38,296 bases of DNA from Gammaproteobacteria bacterium HGW-Gammaproteobacteria-2. Lineage in GTDB: Bacteria > Pseudomonadota > Gammaproteobacteria > Xanthomonadales > Xanthomonadaceae. The translations under genes and the position numbers were made by a program. How positions within the stretch are numbered: the stretch's first letter is position 1; every line of letters starts with the position of its first letter. The notes beneath the pieces are model-generated. The model did no database searches, was not told the origin of the DNA, and was given only the letters and a program-made list of their open reading frames with translations. The stretch is from contig PGZE01000041.1 of assembly GCA_002840015.1 (NCBI GenBank), positions 1 through 38,296 on the forward strand. Direction: 5' to 3'. Positions 9,483 through 21,550 of the stretch are shown here, piece by piece.

Positions 9483-12400
9483 TCACAACACCCGCAATGT
9501 CTCGTACACATCCGCTGCTTCAGCGCGGATGGCGCGCGTTGCAGCAAGCGTGCCGGCTTGGATGATGAACCTTCGCAGGCTGTTTGATGCCTGGCTATCC
9601 TGCCCCGCAGCAATCTGTGCATCGACACGGCGCAGCACCGAGTGCAAGCGCTTTTGCAGGCCAACGCCGATGGCGCCGGATTCACGCAAAGCATTGATGT
9701 CGTTCTGCAACAAGGCGATGCGTTCACGCGTCGGCCGCTGCTCGACGAACACCGCCGTGGTCAGGCCCGGTGTCGCGAAGCTGCGGTTGACGCGGTTGTA
9801 TCGTGCCTGTGCCAGCAGTGGATCGTCGTTGGCGATTTGCAACGGGTGCAGGGTGAAACTCGCATTGCCGGCATCGGCCAAGGGAAACTCGACCGCATCC
9901 AGCCCGCCGTTGAACAGGGTAACGATGCGGCGATGACGGCGATCGATTGCGCCCGCTGCATCGTCGAGCGACATCACGATCAGGCCGGGTACCTGCGCCG
10001 GGCCGGTGTTGAGGAAGTGCAGGTGTTCGCGCACCTGTGCATCGCTGTGCAGGCGGAACAACGGCGAACTTTGGCGAATGCGCAGGAAGGTCTCGAATGT
10101 GGACAGGCTGCGCTCGCGCTCGGCCTTGCCCGGCGCCAGCGACGGGTCGGCCAGCAGCGGCCGCATCAGCGGCCAGGCGTCCTTGTTCTTTTCCTCGCTG
10201 GGCAGGCCACGGCCCCAGCCGCTGCTATCCAGATGCCAGTCGATGGCATTGAACCAGTCGCCGGCGTTGAAGCTGTCGCGATCCATGCCCTTGGAACGCA
10301 GGATGTCCTGCCCGGCATGGAAGAACGGCACGCCTTGCCCGAGCGCGATCAGGCTGCTGCTCACCTGCTGCATGCGTACGCGCTCGGCCAAAGTAGCGCT
10401 GCGCGCGGCCTTGAGCTGGATCACGTCGAATAAGGTCTCGTTGTCGTGTGAAGCGGCGTAGTTGATCGCCTCCTGCGGGTCGGCGGTGTAGCCGGCGCGC
10501 TGGCCGAAATAGTCGATTTGATCGGCGCGGACGCTGGCGCCGCTGGCATCGACGAGCTCGTAGTCGGCGAGGGTGCCGGGGGTTGCCGCCGCGCAGGCCG
10601 TCGCGCAAACGGTCGTTGAAGCTGCCAATGCCGGTGCCGGCCATGTTGCGCTGGATCGCGTTTTCACCGCGCGCGTTGTCGGCCACCTCGCCGAAGTTCC
10701 AGCCCTCGCCGTAGAGATAGATGGCGCGGCCATCAACGCCATCCCGACGTGCGCTCAGCGCGTCCAGCGCCTGTCGCAGTTTCACCATATTGGATTTCAT
10801 GTGGTGGCCCATCAGGTCGAAGCGGAAACCATCGACCTGATACTGCTTCGCCCAGGTCAGCACCGAGTCGATCAGCAGCTTTTCCATCATCCGGTGTTCG
10901 GATGCGGTGTTGGCGCAGCACGAACTGGTCTCGATGGCGCCGTCGAGATTGAGCCGGTGGTAATAGCCGGGCACTACCTTGTCGAGCACCGAGCGATCAT
11001 TCTGGCCGGCCGCTGTGGTGTGGTTGTAGACCACGTCCATCACCACGCGCAGGCCGGCGCGGTTGAGCGCTTGCACCATCTCGCGGAACTCGACGATACG
11101 CGCGCTGCCATCGGGGTCGGTGGCGTAGCTGCCCTCGGGCACGGTGTAGTGGAACGGGTCGTAGCCCCAGTTGAAGCCGTCGCGATCCTTTACCGCTGCG
11201 ATTGCCGCCTGCTGCTGCTCGCCATCGGCGGCATAGCTGGCGAGGTCGCCGGCCGGCTGCGCCTGATCGGCGCGCTTTTCCGGCACGGTGGCGAAATCAA
11301 AACTCGGCAGCAGATGCACGTGGCTGATGCCGGCGCGCGCCAGTTGAGCCAGGTGGCGCATGCCGATGCTGTTGCGGTGGGTGAATGCGCGGAACGTACC
11401 GCGTTCGGCTGCCGGCACGCTGGTATCGCTGATCGAGAAATCGCGCACGTGCAGCTCATACAGCGCCATGTCCTCGGGCGCGGTAAAGGCCGGCTTGTGC
11501 AGATGATCCCAGCCGCGCGGCTTGAGATCGGCGGCATCCAGATCGACAAACTGGCTGCGCACGCTGTCCGCCGCGAGGCTGAGCGAATACGGATCGGTGA
11601 CCCGATTGACTTCGATCTTGCCGGTCGATGGCGCGAACACGCTGACTTCGAATAGGTAATAGCGCCGATCCCAGGCCCGCGGCCCATTGACCTGCCACAC
11701 GCCGCTGGCGATGTCTTCTTGCAAGTCGCGGGTTTCCACCGGATCAGACAGCGGATCGCTGTCGTCGAACAGCAGCAGCCGCACCGACTGCGCGGTCGGC
11801 GCCCACAGCCGCAGGCTGATGCCATCGTCGCGGTACACCGCGCCGAGCTCGCCCGCAAACGCGAAGCGATCATCGAGTACGCCGGGGATCTGCACCCCGC
11901 TGGCATCGAGCAGGTGGCCATCGGCATCGAGCACCGAGACCGCTAGTTGGGTCTTGAGCAGGGTGCTCAGGGTCGCCTGATCCAGTGCCGGCAAACGAAA
12001 AGCGGACAGGCCTTGCAGGTGCGGGTAGGCGCTACGCAACGCAGCCGGAAGACCGGCGTCATCGCGCGTGAGTTCGATGGTTTCACCGCCTTCCACGCCA
12101 TTGAGCATCAAGCGCAGGCCGGCATCGGCGTCGGCATGCAGGAAAACCCGCGCCCCGGCCGGCAGACTCGCCGGGTTCCAGGCCAGCACATCCGCGCTCA
12201 GCCAGTGCGCACGGGCTGAGCGCAGGTCGCCCTGCGCATCGACCAGGCTCACCTGCAGCACATGCGTCTGCGCGTCCCAGGCAAAGAACACCTCGCTATC
12301 GCGCGGGCCATCGGATGCCGGTACCGAGAATGCGATATTGCTGCCGTTTTGCGCGCCGCCCTGGCCAAAGTTCACGTCCCAGTTTTCGTTGAGTGCAACC

Positions 12401-13596
12401 TTGGCTTCGTAGTCGCCGGCTGGCAGGCGGGCGCTGAACTTGAACACGCCATCGCCGTCAACATCGAGCAACCACGAGCGCAGGCACGATGGGTCCCAAT
12501 CGCCGTTGCAGCCCAGCGCGCTCTGGAAGCTGCCGGCAACCACCGCGATCGGGCTGTTGCGATTGTCGGTGACCCAGTGGCTGGCATTGTTGTAGTAGAA
12601 CTTCACCGACGCCGCCGAGCCCAGCGCCAGCGGGATGTTGGCGCCGCCCTGCACGCCGTTGGCGCCAAAGTTCACATCCCAGCTGCCGTTCAGCGGCGCC
12701 TTGTATTCCCAGTTGCCGGCTGGCAGGTCGAACGTGCGCTGCCAGACGCGATCTTCCGCATCGAAGACCAGCCCGGTGGCCGCGCAATCGGGCTGCCAGT
12801 CGCCGGGACAGCCGAGTTCGCTTTGCAGGCTGCCGGCGATGGTCACCGATTGCGGCTGCGGCGGTTCGGGGTCGAGCGAGCCGTCGAGGCTGATGGTCAG
12901 CTCGTGGCTGTTGTCGTCGTAGAAAAAGGTCACGTCGGCGCCGCCGTTTTCCACGTCGGGCACGTCGAACGGAATGTTGGCGCCGTTCTGCACGCCGCTG
13001 GCGCCGAAGTTCACATCCCAGGATTCGTTGAGCGCGACCTTGGTTTCATAGTTGCCGGCCGGCAACCAGGCCGTGAATGAAAACAGGCCATCGCCATCGA
13101 CATCTTGTAACCACGAGTGCAGGCACGATGGATCCCAGTCGCCGTTGCAACCCAGCTCGCTCTGGAAATTACCGGGTGCCACCGCGATGGTGCTGTTGAC
13201 CGCGTCGGTGATCCAGTGGCTGGCGTGGCTGTAATAGAACTTCACATCGCGCGCAGCGGCCAGCGACAGCGCAATATTGGCGCCGCCCTGCACGCCGTTG
13301 GCGCCAAAGTTCACATCCCAGCTGCCATTCAATGGCGCCTTGTATTCCCAGTCGCCGGCCGGTATCGCCAGCACCCGCTGCCAGACCCCGTCTTCGGCAT
13401 CGAACACCAGGCCCGATGCCGCGCAATCGGGTTGCCAGTCGCCTGGGCAACCGAGCTCGCTTTGCAGGCTGCCGGCAACGGTTACCAATTGCGGCTCCGG
13501 TTCGACCGGCACCTGCGCTGATAGCGCCGGCAATGCCCACAGCGCGGCTACAACAAACAGTGACAGAGCCGAAGCCCGATTGGTGCGTATCGACAT
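9483..13596 (-). pseudogene. secreted GH13 pullulanase with four X25 domains, interrupted by a deletion and frameshift
   Basis: Pullulanase (pullulanase-type alpha-1,6-glucosidase) cleaves alpha-1,6 branches in pullulan and starch. The start at 13596 has GGGAGGGG upstream and opens a signal peptide ending ALSA-QV near residue 27. Four X25-type domains (about residues 35-450) are followed by a pullulanase N-terminal region and a CBM48-like segment (LRLWAPTAQSVRLLLFDD). The GH13 barrel follows with [31 protein letters not shown] (nucleophile Asp) and YLYGEGWNFGE (acid/base Glu). After FNDRLRDGLRGGNP the frame shifts at about 10578-10583 and resumes at GTLADYELVDASG. Family comparison suggests about 45-50 residues are missing. 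The third catalytic Asp (SHDNETL) and the C-terminal beta domain are in the second frame, which ends at 9483. As read, no active full-length enzyme would be made. Confidence 0.9.
12216..13492 (-). repeat. 639-bp in-frame tandem duplication encoding two X25 domain pairs
   Basis: The pullulanase N-terminal region contains two near-identical blocks offset by exactly 639 bases (213 codons). For example GTTACCAATTGCGG at 13481 corresponds to GTCACCGATTGCGG at 12842, and TCACATCCCA at 13311 to the same string at 12672. Each block encodes an X25 pair: one domain with SELGCPGDWQPDC, the other with a GCNGDWDPSC motif. The two domains inside a block are diverged while the blocks remain alike, so an old domain duplication was followed by a recent duplication of the pair. 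Block edges are approximate. Confidence 0.85.
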
Positions 13597-13661
13597 GGCC
13601 ACCCCTCCCAGGGTCATTGCATCTGAACCCGGCTGCAACGCCCATGGCGGCAGCCGCCAGC

Positions 13662-13675
13662 GTGATCTGGATCAC
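13662..13675. promoter_or_regulatory. CRP/Clp-type binding site upstream of the pullulanase
   Basis: GTGATCTGGATCAC is a GTGA-N6-TCAC palindrome differing by one central base from the core of the classical CRP consensus (GTGATCTAGATCAC). It lies 66 bases upstream of the pullulanase ATG at 13596. In Xanthomonadales the CRP homologue is Clp, which recognises the same type of site and controls secreted polymer-degrading enzymes. Binding here is inference from the match and position. Confidence 0.6.
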
Positions 13676-13716
13676 GGTTTCGATGCTAGGCGCATGCTCC
13701 GCGCGCGACTACCGTT

Positions 13717-13730
13717 TGCATACGTATTCA
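13717..13730. promoter_or_regulatory. LacI-type palindrome upstream of the pullulanase
   Basis: TGCATACGTATTCA is an even-length near-perfect palindrome with a central CG, the usual form of LacI-family operators. It lies 121 bases upstream of the pullulanase start and 41 bases beyond the CRP-like site. A maltose- or starch-responsive LacI-family regulator is a plausible ligand, but no regulator gene is in the window. Confidence 0.4.
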
Positions 13731-13773
13731 GCGCATGGGACACGGGGCACGTGACCCGGTACCTCGGTACCTC

Positions 13774-14341
13774 GGGAACAGCAAGGGTCCGCAAAGGACG
13801 CAAATGATGGCAGGGAAATTGATGCCGATTCCGCCGCTAAGCTGTACATGGATGCGCAGGAGTGGCCGCAAGCGCGATGTGTTGCGCTTGACCCAATCGC
13901 AAGCGAAGCTTTCACACGCCTTCGGCGCGCGAGGCACTTTTCACGGCGGAAAAGTACCCAAAACGCCTTGCGCCGGGCGCGCGCCGTCTCGGCTCCTGCC
14001 TCGCCGGTCCGCTGCGCTTCTCGGCAACCGCAGGCCGGCGCCGAACTCGCACATCCATGTGCTCAAACAGCGGCGCCTTTCCCCTGCGGTTGCCTGTGAT
14101 GCTCGCCGCGCTTTACGGCGCGTTGTCGCATTTGGTCCGCGCATTCGGCAACTGCTCCTGCGTTGCTCTACCTCCTGCATCCATGCAGTCGCCATGCGCT
14201 ACAGAGCGGCTTTGCCGTTTCATCCCACCGCATCATGGTGCTGTCGGTTCAAGCGCATAAGGCGTGGAACCGATATCAAGTCCTGTAACTGCTTTTTGCT
14301 TCATTTGCGCTTCGCGTCCTTTGCGGACCCTTGCTGTTCCC
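13774..14341. mobile_element. 568-bp non-coding element with 28-bp perfect inverted ends (MITE-like)
   Basis: Bases 13774-13801 (starting GGGAACAGCAAGGGTCCGCA) recur exactly as the reverse complement at 14314-14341. The match resumes for AAATGA just inside each arm, after 7 extra bases in the right arm, and weaker similarity continues outward to about 13757 and 14359. The interior carries dispersed repeat copy 2 and no credible gene. Inverted ends around a non-coding core suggest a non-autonomous element or a large intergenic palindrome. No clear target duplication was seen. It accounts for most of the 831 gene-free bases between the pullulanase and pyrG starts. Confidence 0.5.
13900..14190. 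repeat. dispersed repeat copy 2
   Basis: Homologous to about 8565-8935. The shared order is GGCGGAAAAG, the long block ending ATCCATGTGCTC (about 14030-14064), GGCGCCTTTCCCCTGCG, a GGCGCG-rich middle, and CAACTGCTCCTGCG (about 14150-14163). Copy 2 lacks 69 bases present in copy 1, joining GTGCTC directly to AAACAGCGG. The open frames across it on both strands match spurious frames in copy 1 and are not believed to be genes. Confidence 0.75.
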
Positions 14342-14399
14342 AAGGTCCCGAGTCCCGGAAACTCCGCCACAACTCGCAGCCACGCCGCCAAGCCGGTAG

Positions 14400-16055
<1,656 letters not shown>

Positions 16056-16074
16056 GCATGAAGGGTGCCAGCCA

Positions 16075-16905
16075 ATGAAACTGTGCGGCTTCGACATCGG
16101 CCTGGATCAGCCGCTGTTCCTGATCGCCGGGCCGTGCGTGATCGAGTCGATGCAGTTGCAACTCGATGTCGCCGGCCAGCTCAAGGAAATCACCACCCGG
16201 CTCGGCATCCCCTTTATTTTCAAGTCCAGCTTCGACAAGGCCAACCGCAGTTCGGCCAGCAGCTTTCGCGGCCCGGGCCTGGAGCAGGGATTGCATATTC
16301 TGGCTGAAGTGAAACGCCAGATCGGGGTGCCGGTGCTCACCGATGTGCACGAATACACTCCGCTCGATGAAGTGGCCGCAGTGGTGGACGTGCTGCAAAC
16401 GCCGGCATTCCTGTGCCGGCAGACCGACTTCATCCAGAACGTCGCCCGTGCCGGCCTGCCGATGAACATCAAGAAAGGCCAGTTTCTGGCGCCGTGGGAC
16501 ATGCGCCATGTGGTCGCCAAGGCGCAGGCGGCCGGCAACAGCCGGGTGATGGTTTGCGAGCGCGGCGCCAGTTTTGGTTACAACAATCTGGTGTCGGACA
16601 TGCGCAGCCTCGCGGTGATGCGCGATACCGGTTGCCCGGTGGTGTTCGATGCCACCCATTCGGTGCAATTGCCCGGTGGCCTTGGTGAGCGCTCCGGCGG
16701 CCAGCGCGAGTTCATTCCGGTGCTGGCGCGTGCGGCGGTGGCCGCTGGCGTGTCCGGCCTGTTCATGGAAACCCATCCCGACCCCGATAATGCCCTTTCC
16801 GATGGCCCCAATGCCTGGCCGTTGGCGCAGATGGCGGCCTTGCTGGAAACGCTGATGGCGCTGGATGGTGTGGTAAAAAGTGCGCCACTGATCGAGTGTG
16901 GATGA
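16075..16905 (+). CDS. kdsA: 3-deoxy-8-phosphooctulonate synthase (KDO-8-P synthase)
   Basis: KdsA condenses arabinose 5-phosphate with PEP to KDO-8-phosphate in the cytoplasm, between KdsD and KdsC. The 276-residue protein starts at ATG 16075 ([21 protein letters not shown]), an N-terminus typical of Xanthomonadales. [73 protein letters not shown] and [15 protein letters not shown] are all present, so PEP- and phosphate-binding residues are intact. No deletion is visible although both neighbours carry one. It sits between pyrG (19 bases) and eno (58 bases), the usual order in gammaproteobacteria. Confidence 0.97.
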   Translation: MKLCGFDIGLDQPLFLIAGPCVIESMQLQLDVAGQLKEITTRLGIPFIFKSSFDKANRSSASSFRGPGLEQGLHILAEVKRQIGVPVLTDVHEYTPLDEVAAVVDVLQTPAFLCRQTDFIQNVARAGLPMNIKKGQFLAPWDMRHVVAKAQAAGNSRVMVCERGASFGYNNLVSDMRSLAVMRDTGCPVVFDATHSVQLPGGLGERSGGQREFIPVLARAAVAAGVSGLFMETHPDPDNALSDGPNAWPLAQMAALLETLMALDGVVKSAPLIECG

Positions 16906-16945
16906 ATCCGCGTCCGTTCAGTCGCATACTTCCCTTGTCTATTAA

Positions 16946-18467
<1,522 letters not shown>

Positions 18468-18471
<4 letters not shown>

Positions 18472-19166
18472 CCTGGCTGGTGATGCCGGCAGCGGGCCTG
18501 GGCGCGCGGGTTGGTGGGCCGTTACCCAAACAATATCTGCCGCTGTTGGGCCAGCCGTTGATCATGCATACGCTGCAAGCGGTGCTGGCGCATCCGGACA
18601 TCGATGGCGTGATGGTGGTGCTGGCGGCCGACGATACGCACTGGCCGGGCATCGGCCGCATCCATGACAAGCCGGTGTTGACCTGCATCGGCGGCGCACA
18701 GCGCGCCGAATCGGTACGTGCGGGCTTGCTCGCGCTACCCGACAACGTCAGCGATGCCGACCTGGTGCTGGTACACGATGCGGCGCGGCCGTGCATCACC
18801 CGCAACGACATCACCCGCCTGCTTGCCGCTGCTGCTGGGCATGCGGTGGGTGCGCTGCTTGGCGCGCCCGTGCGTGACACCTTGAAACACGCCAACGCCG
18901 CCCGCGAGGATATCGGCACGGCGCCGCGCGACGGCCTGTGGCGGGTGTTCACACCGCAACTGTTCGCGCGTGGCCTGCTTGCGCGCGCGCTGGATGCGGC
19001 GCTGGCGGCAGGCATCGAGGTCAGTGACGAGGCGATGGCGATCGAACAGCTTGGCCTGCGGCCGCTGCTGGTCGAGGGCCGAGAAGACAATATCAAGGTC
19101 ACCACCCAGGCCGACTTTGCGATGGCCGAGTTTGTGCTGCGCCGGCAACGCGAGGTCGGCCCATGA
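18468..19166 (+). CDS. ispD: 2-C-methyl-D-erythritol 4-phosphate cytidylyltransferase
   Basis: IspD couples MEP to CTP to make CDP-methylerythritol in the non-mevalonate isoprenoid pathway. The 232-residue product begins [20 protein letters not shown]; the PAAG-x6-KQYL nucleotide-binding signature is present ([11 protein letters not shown]). [11 protein letters not shown] follows near residue 100, APVRDTLK near 130 and the C-terminal [12 protein letters not shown] segment, all with normal spacing. The start overlaps the ftsB stop (ATGA) and the end overlaps ispF by 4 bases, so translation of ispD and ispF is likely coupled. The two enzymes act two steps apart in the same pathway. Its substrate CTP depends on PyrG, encoded upstream in the same run. 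Confidence 0.96.
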
Positions 19167-19648
19167 CGGCGGCATTCCGCATAGGCCAGGGCTACGACGT
19201 GCATGCATTCGCGCCGGGCGATCACCTGCTGCTGGGCGGCGTGCGCGTTGCCCACGATGCTGGCGTGATTGCGCATTCCGATGGCGACGTGGTGATCCAC
19301 GCCCTGTGCGATGCGATGCTGGGCGCGTTGGCGCTGGGCGATATCGGCCAGCATTTTCCGCCCAATGATCCGCGCTGGAACGGCAGCGATAGTCGCCATT
19401 TCCTGCGCCACTGTGCCGGGTTGATTCTCGATGCCGGCTGGCGCCTCGGCAATGCCGATATCACCGTGATCTGCGAGCGGCCAAAAATCGGCCCACACCG
19501 CGAAGCCATCCGCAGCGCACTGGCCGATGTGCTCGGGGTTGCGCTGGCACAGGTAAGCGTCAAGGCCACCACGACCGAGGGCCTAGGTTTCGAGGGTCGG
19601 CGCGAAGGGATTGCTGCCATGGCAATCGTGTTGTTGGTAGCGGCATGA
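19163..19648 (+). CDS. ispF: 2-C-methyl-D-erythritol 2,4-cyclodiphosphate synthase
   Basis: IspF cyclises CDP-methylerythritol 2-phosphate with release of CMP in the MEP pathway and works as a homotrimer with one metal per active site. The 161-residue protein has the metal-binding GYDVHAF (Asp and His near residues 11-13) and [12 protein letters not shown] (third ligand His), then GDIGQHFPP and [21 protein letters not shown] near the C-terminus, which complete the signature. Length fits the family (about 159). It overlaps ispD at its start and truD at its end by 4 bases each. No lesion is seen. Confidence 0.97.
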   Translation: MTAAFRIGQGYDVHAFAPGDHLLLGGVRVAHDAGVIAHSDGDVVIHALCDAMLGALALGDIGQHFPPNDPRWNGSDSRHFLRHCAGLILDAGWRLGNADITVICERPKIGPHREAIRSALADVLGVALAQVSVKATTTEGLGFEGRREGIAAMAIVLLVAA

Positions 19649-20694
19649 GCGAATCCGCAGATCGCTCGCAGTGGGCGCCGCCGGCGCCTTTGGCGCGCTG
19701 TCATGGCGAAGCGGTACTCAATGCCTGGTTCCGGGTCGAGCCGGCTGATTTCCGGGTTGAGGAATTGCCCGCGTTCGCGCCATCCGGCGAGGGCGAACAC
19801 CTGCTGCTGGAAATCGAGAAAACCGGCATGAACACCGCCTTCGTCGCCGGCTTGCTGGCGCGTTGGGCCGGGGTGGCGCCGATGGCGGTGAGCTACGCCG
19901 GGATGAAGGATCGCCACGCCATCACCCGGCAGCGCTTCAGTGTGCATCTGCCGAAACGGCAGGCGCCCGCGCTCGATACCCTGCCAAGCGAAGGACTGCG
20001 CGTGCTCGCCAGCGATTGGCATGCACGCAAGCTGCAACGCGGCGCACTGGCCGGCAATCGTTTTGTGCTGGTGCTGCGCGAAGTGAGCGGTGATCGCGAG
20101 GCCATCCAGATGCGCCTGGCGCTGATCCAGTGCGGCGGCGTGGCCAATTATTTTGGCGAACAGCGCTTCGGACATGACGGCGGCAACCTCGATGCCGCAC
20201 GCGCGATGTTCGCCGGTCGAAGGGCTGGCCGCGAGCAACGCAGCATCCTGCTGTCGGCGGCGCGTTCGGCCTTGTTCAACGCGGTGTTGCATGCGCGGGT
20301 GCGCAGCGCAACCTGGGATACCGGCGTCGATGGTGATCTGTGGGTGCTCGCCGGCAGCCGCAGCGTGTTCGGCCCCGAACCGTTCAGCGCGCAACTGCGC
20401 GCGCGAGTTGATGTACACGACATCCATCCGGCAGGGCCACTGTGGGGCCGCGGTGACTTGCGCCAAGGCGAACCGGCAGCCACGCAAATTCGCGCCGCGC
20501 TGGCCGGTAGCGAGGCCATTCGCGACGGGCTGGAGCGCGCTGGACTCAACATGGAATCGCGTGCCCTGCGTCTGCTGCCGGCGGCAATGGACTGGCAATG
20601 GCTCGATGCAAGCACCCTGCAGCTGGGCTTTGAGTTGCCACCGGGTGCCTATGCGACTTCGGTGCTGTATGCGCTGGGTACAGTCGTTAGCTGA
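19645..20694 (+). CDS. truD: tRNA pseudouridine(13) synthase
   Basis: TruD makes pseudouridine 13 in tRNA, notably tRNA-Glu. The protein is 349 residues, equal to the E. coli enzyme. The catalytic aspartate is in [14 protein letters not shown] near residue 90. The [17 protein letters not shown] strand, GALAGNRF, and [17 protein letters not shown] follow, and the TruD insertion domain occupies the middle. The start overlaps the ispF stop (ATGA). It ends the plus-strand run; a REP-like pair and the convergent smr gene come next. In related genomes surE follows more directly, so the two minus-strand genes here separate truD from surE. Confidence 0.95.
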   Translation: MSESADRSQWAPPAPLARCHGEAVLNAWFRVEPADFRVEELPAFAPSGEGEHLLLEIEKTGMNTAFVAGLLARWAGVAPMAVSYAGMKDRHAITRQRFSVHLPKRQAPALDTLPSEGLRVLASDWHARKLQRGALAGNRFVLVLREVSGDREAIQMRLALIQCGGVANYFGEQRFGHDGGNLDAARAMFAGRRAGREQRSILLSAARSALFNAVLHARVRSATWDTGVDGDLWVLAGSRSVFGPEPFSAQLRARVDVHDIHPAGPLWGRGDLRQGEPAATQIRAALAGSEAIRDGLERAGLNMESRALRLLPAAMDWQWLDASTLQLGFELPPGAYATSVLYALGTVVS

Positions 20695-20756
20695 GTCCAG
20701 TTTCGCTCGGTCGCGCACACAGCGCTCCTTGTATGTTGGCAATCACTCGCTTTATT

Positions 20757-20900
20757 GCAGGAGCAACTGTGTTGCCCGCTGGTGCGAGCCAGTGCTTCTG
20801 TGGGAGCCGGCCTGCCGGCGAACAATGTCGCGAGAAGCTTCGCGCGCAGGCGCGCTCCCACGAAAGCGGTGAACGTCCTTTGCAGGAGCAACTTCGTTCG
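20757..20900. repeat. REP-like palindromic elements between truD and smr
   Basis: GTGGGAGCCGGCCTGCCGGCG (20800-20820) is a REP unit like those of pseudomonads and xanthomonads: a GTGGGAGC head and a small G/C hairpin. A second unit in the opposite orientation occupies 20862-20839 (GTGGGAGCGCGCCTGCGCGCG). The pair could form a larger hairpin. It is flanked by two shorter copies of GCAGGAGCAACT (20757 and 20882). The pair lies between the convergent ends of truD and smr, a usual REP location, and may act as transcript end or RNA stabiliser. Confidence 0.6.
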
Positions 20901-20931
20901 CCAGGAGGCTGGCAGGCACGCGGCAGTGCGG

Positions 20932-21489
20932 CTATCGTCGATTGCTGCGGGTGCTTTGCAACACTACCAACGTGGCGCCACCCCCACCCTGATTTTGCGG
21001 TGCCGAGGCGAACGCGAGCACATCGCCGCGCTGGCTGAGCAGGTGTGCGACCAATGGCCGCAATACCGATTCGCCGCGTTCCGAGCTCAGGCCTTTGCCG
21101 TGGATGATGCGCAGGCAATGCCAGCGTTCGCGGCTGGCGTTGGTGAGGAAAGCTTGCAGCAGCTTGCGCGCAGCAGGTTCGCTGAGGCCGTGCAGATCAA
21201 GCTCATCCTGGATCGCGTACTCGCCGCGCTTGAGGCGAGTCAGCACGCGCGCACTGACGTGCGGCCGACGCCAGGCCAGCACGCCGTCGGCCAGCATCTG
21301 TGCGAGTGCGGGGTCGGGTGTGTGAGAGGCGACGATGGCCTCGGCCTCATCACGCTGGCGCATGCGTGGAACCGGTTTTGGCGGTGGTTGTCGCGGCAAT
21401 GCAGTGACTTCCGGCAACGGGCGCACCGGGCCGATCGCCGAGCGGAACAGGTCGGCGTCATCGTTGGTGACAAGGGGTTTGCGTTTCAT
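20932..21489 (-). CDS. Smr-domain protein (SmrB/YfcN-like)
   Basis: A 185-residue protein with an N-terminal part resembling YfcN (DADLFRSAIGPVRPL near residue 11) and a C-terminal Smr domain (about residues 92-180). Within the domain lie the ELDLHGLSEPAARKLL motif, RIIHGKGLSS, and VLAFASAPQNQGGGGATLVV, the three conserved blocks. Smr domains act as DNA- or RNA-nicking nucleases; SmrB of E. coli cleaves mRNA at collided ribosomes. The DLHGL and HGKG motifs needed for this are present. Whether this is SmrB itself is inference from the N-terminal resemblance. It is on the minus strand, convergent with truD, and ends 61 bases beyond the start of the GGDEF-EAL gene's stop. Confidence 0.85.
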   Translation of the reverse strand: MKRKPLVTNDDADLFRSAIGPVRPLPEVTALPRQPPPKPVPRMRQRDEAEAIVASHTPDPALAQMLADGVLAWRRPHVSARVLTRLKRGEYAIQDELDLHGLSEPAARKLLQAFLTNASRERWHCLRIIHGKGLSSERGESVLRPLVAHLLSQRGDVLAFASAPQNQGGGGATLVVLQSTRSNRR

Positions 21490-21550
21490 CGGTAGAGGGT
21501 AACCTGAACCGTGTGCGCAACAGGTAGTCGGGTGTGGCGTAGGGCGAAGA

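Noticed and set aside
10573..11655. Long 360-codon plus-strand open frame inside the pullulanase
   Set aside because: It is the antisense of GH13 coding DNA with high GC third positions; the opposite strand carries clear catalytic motifs.
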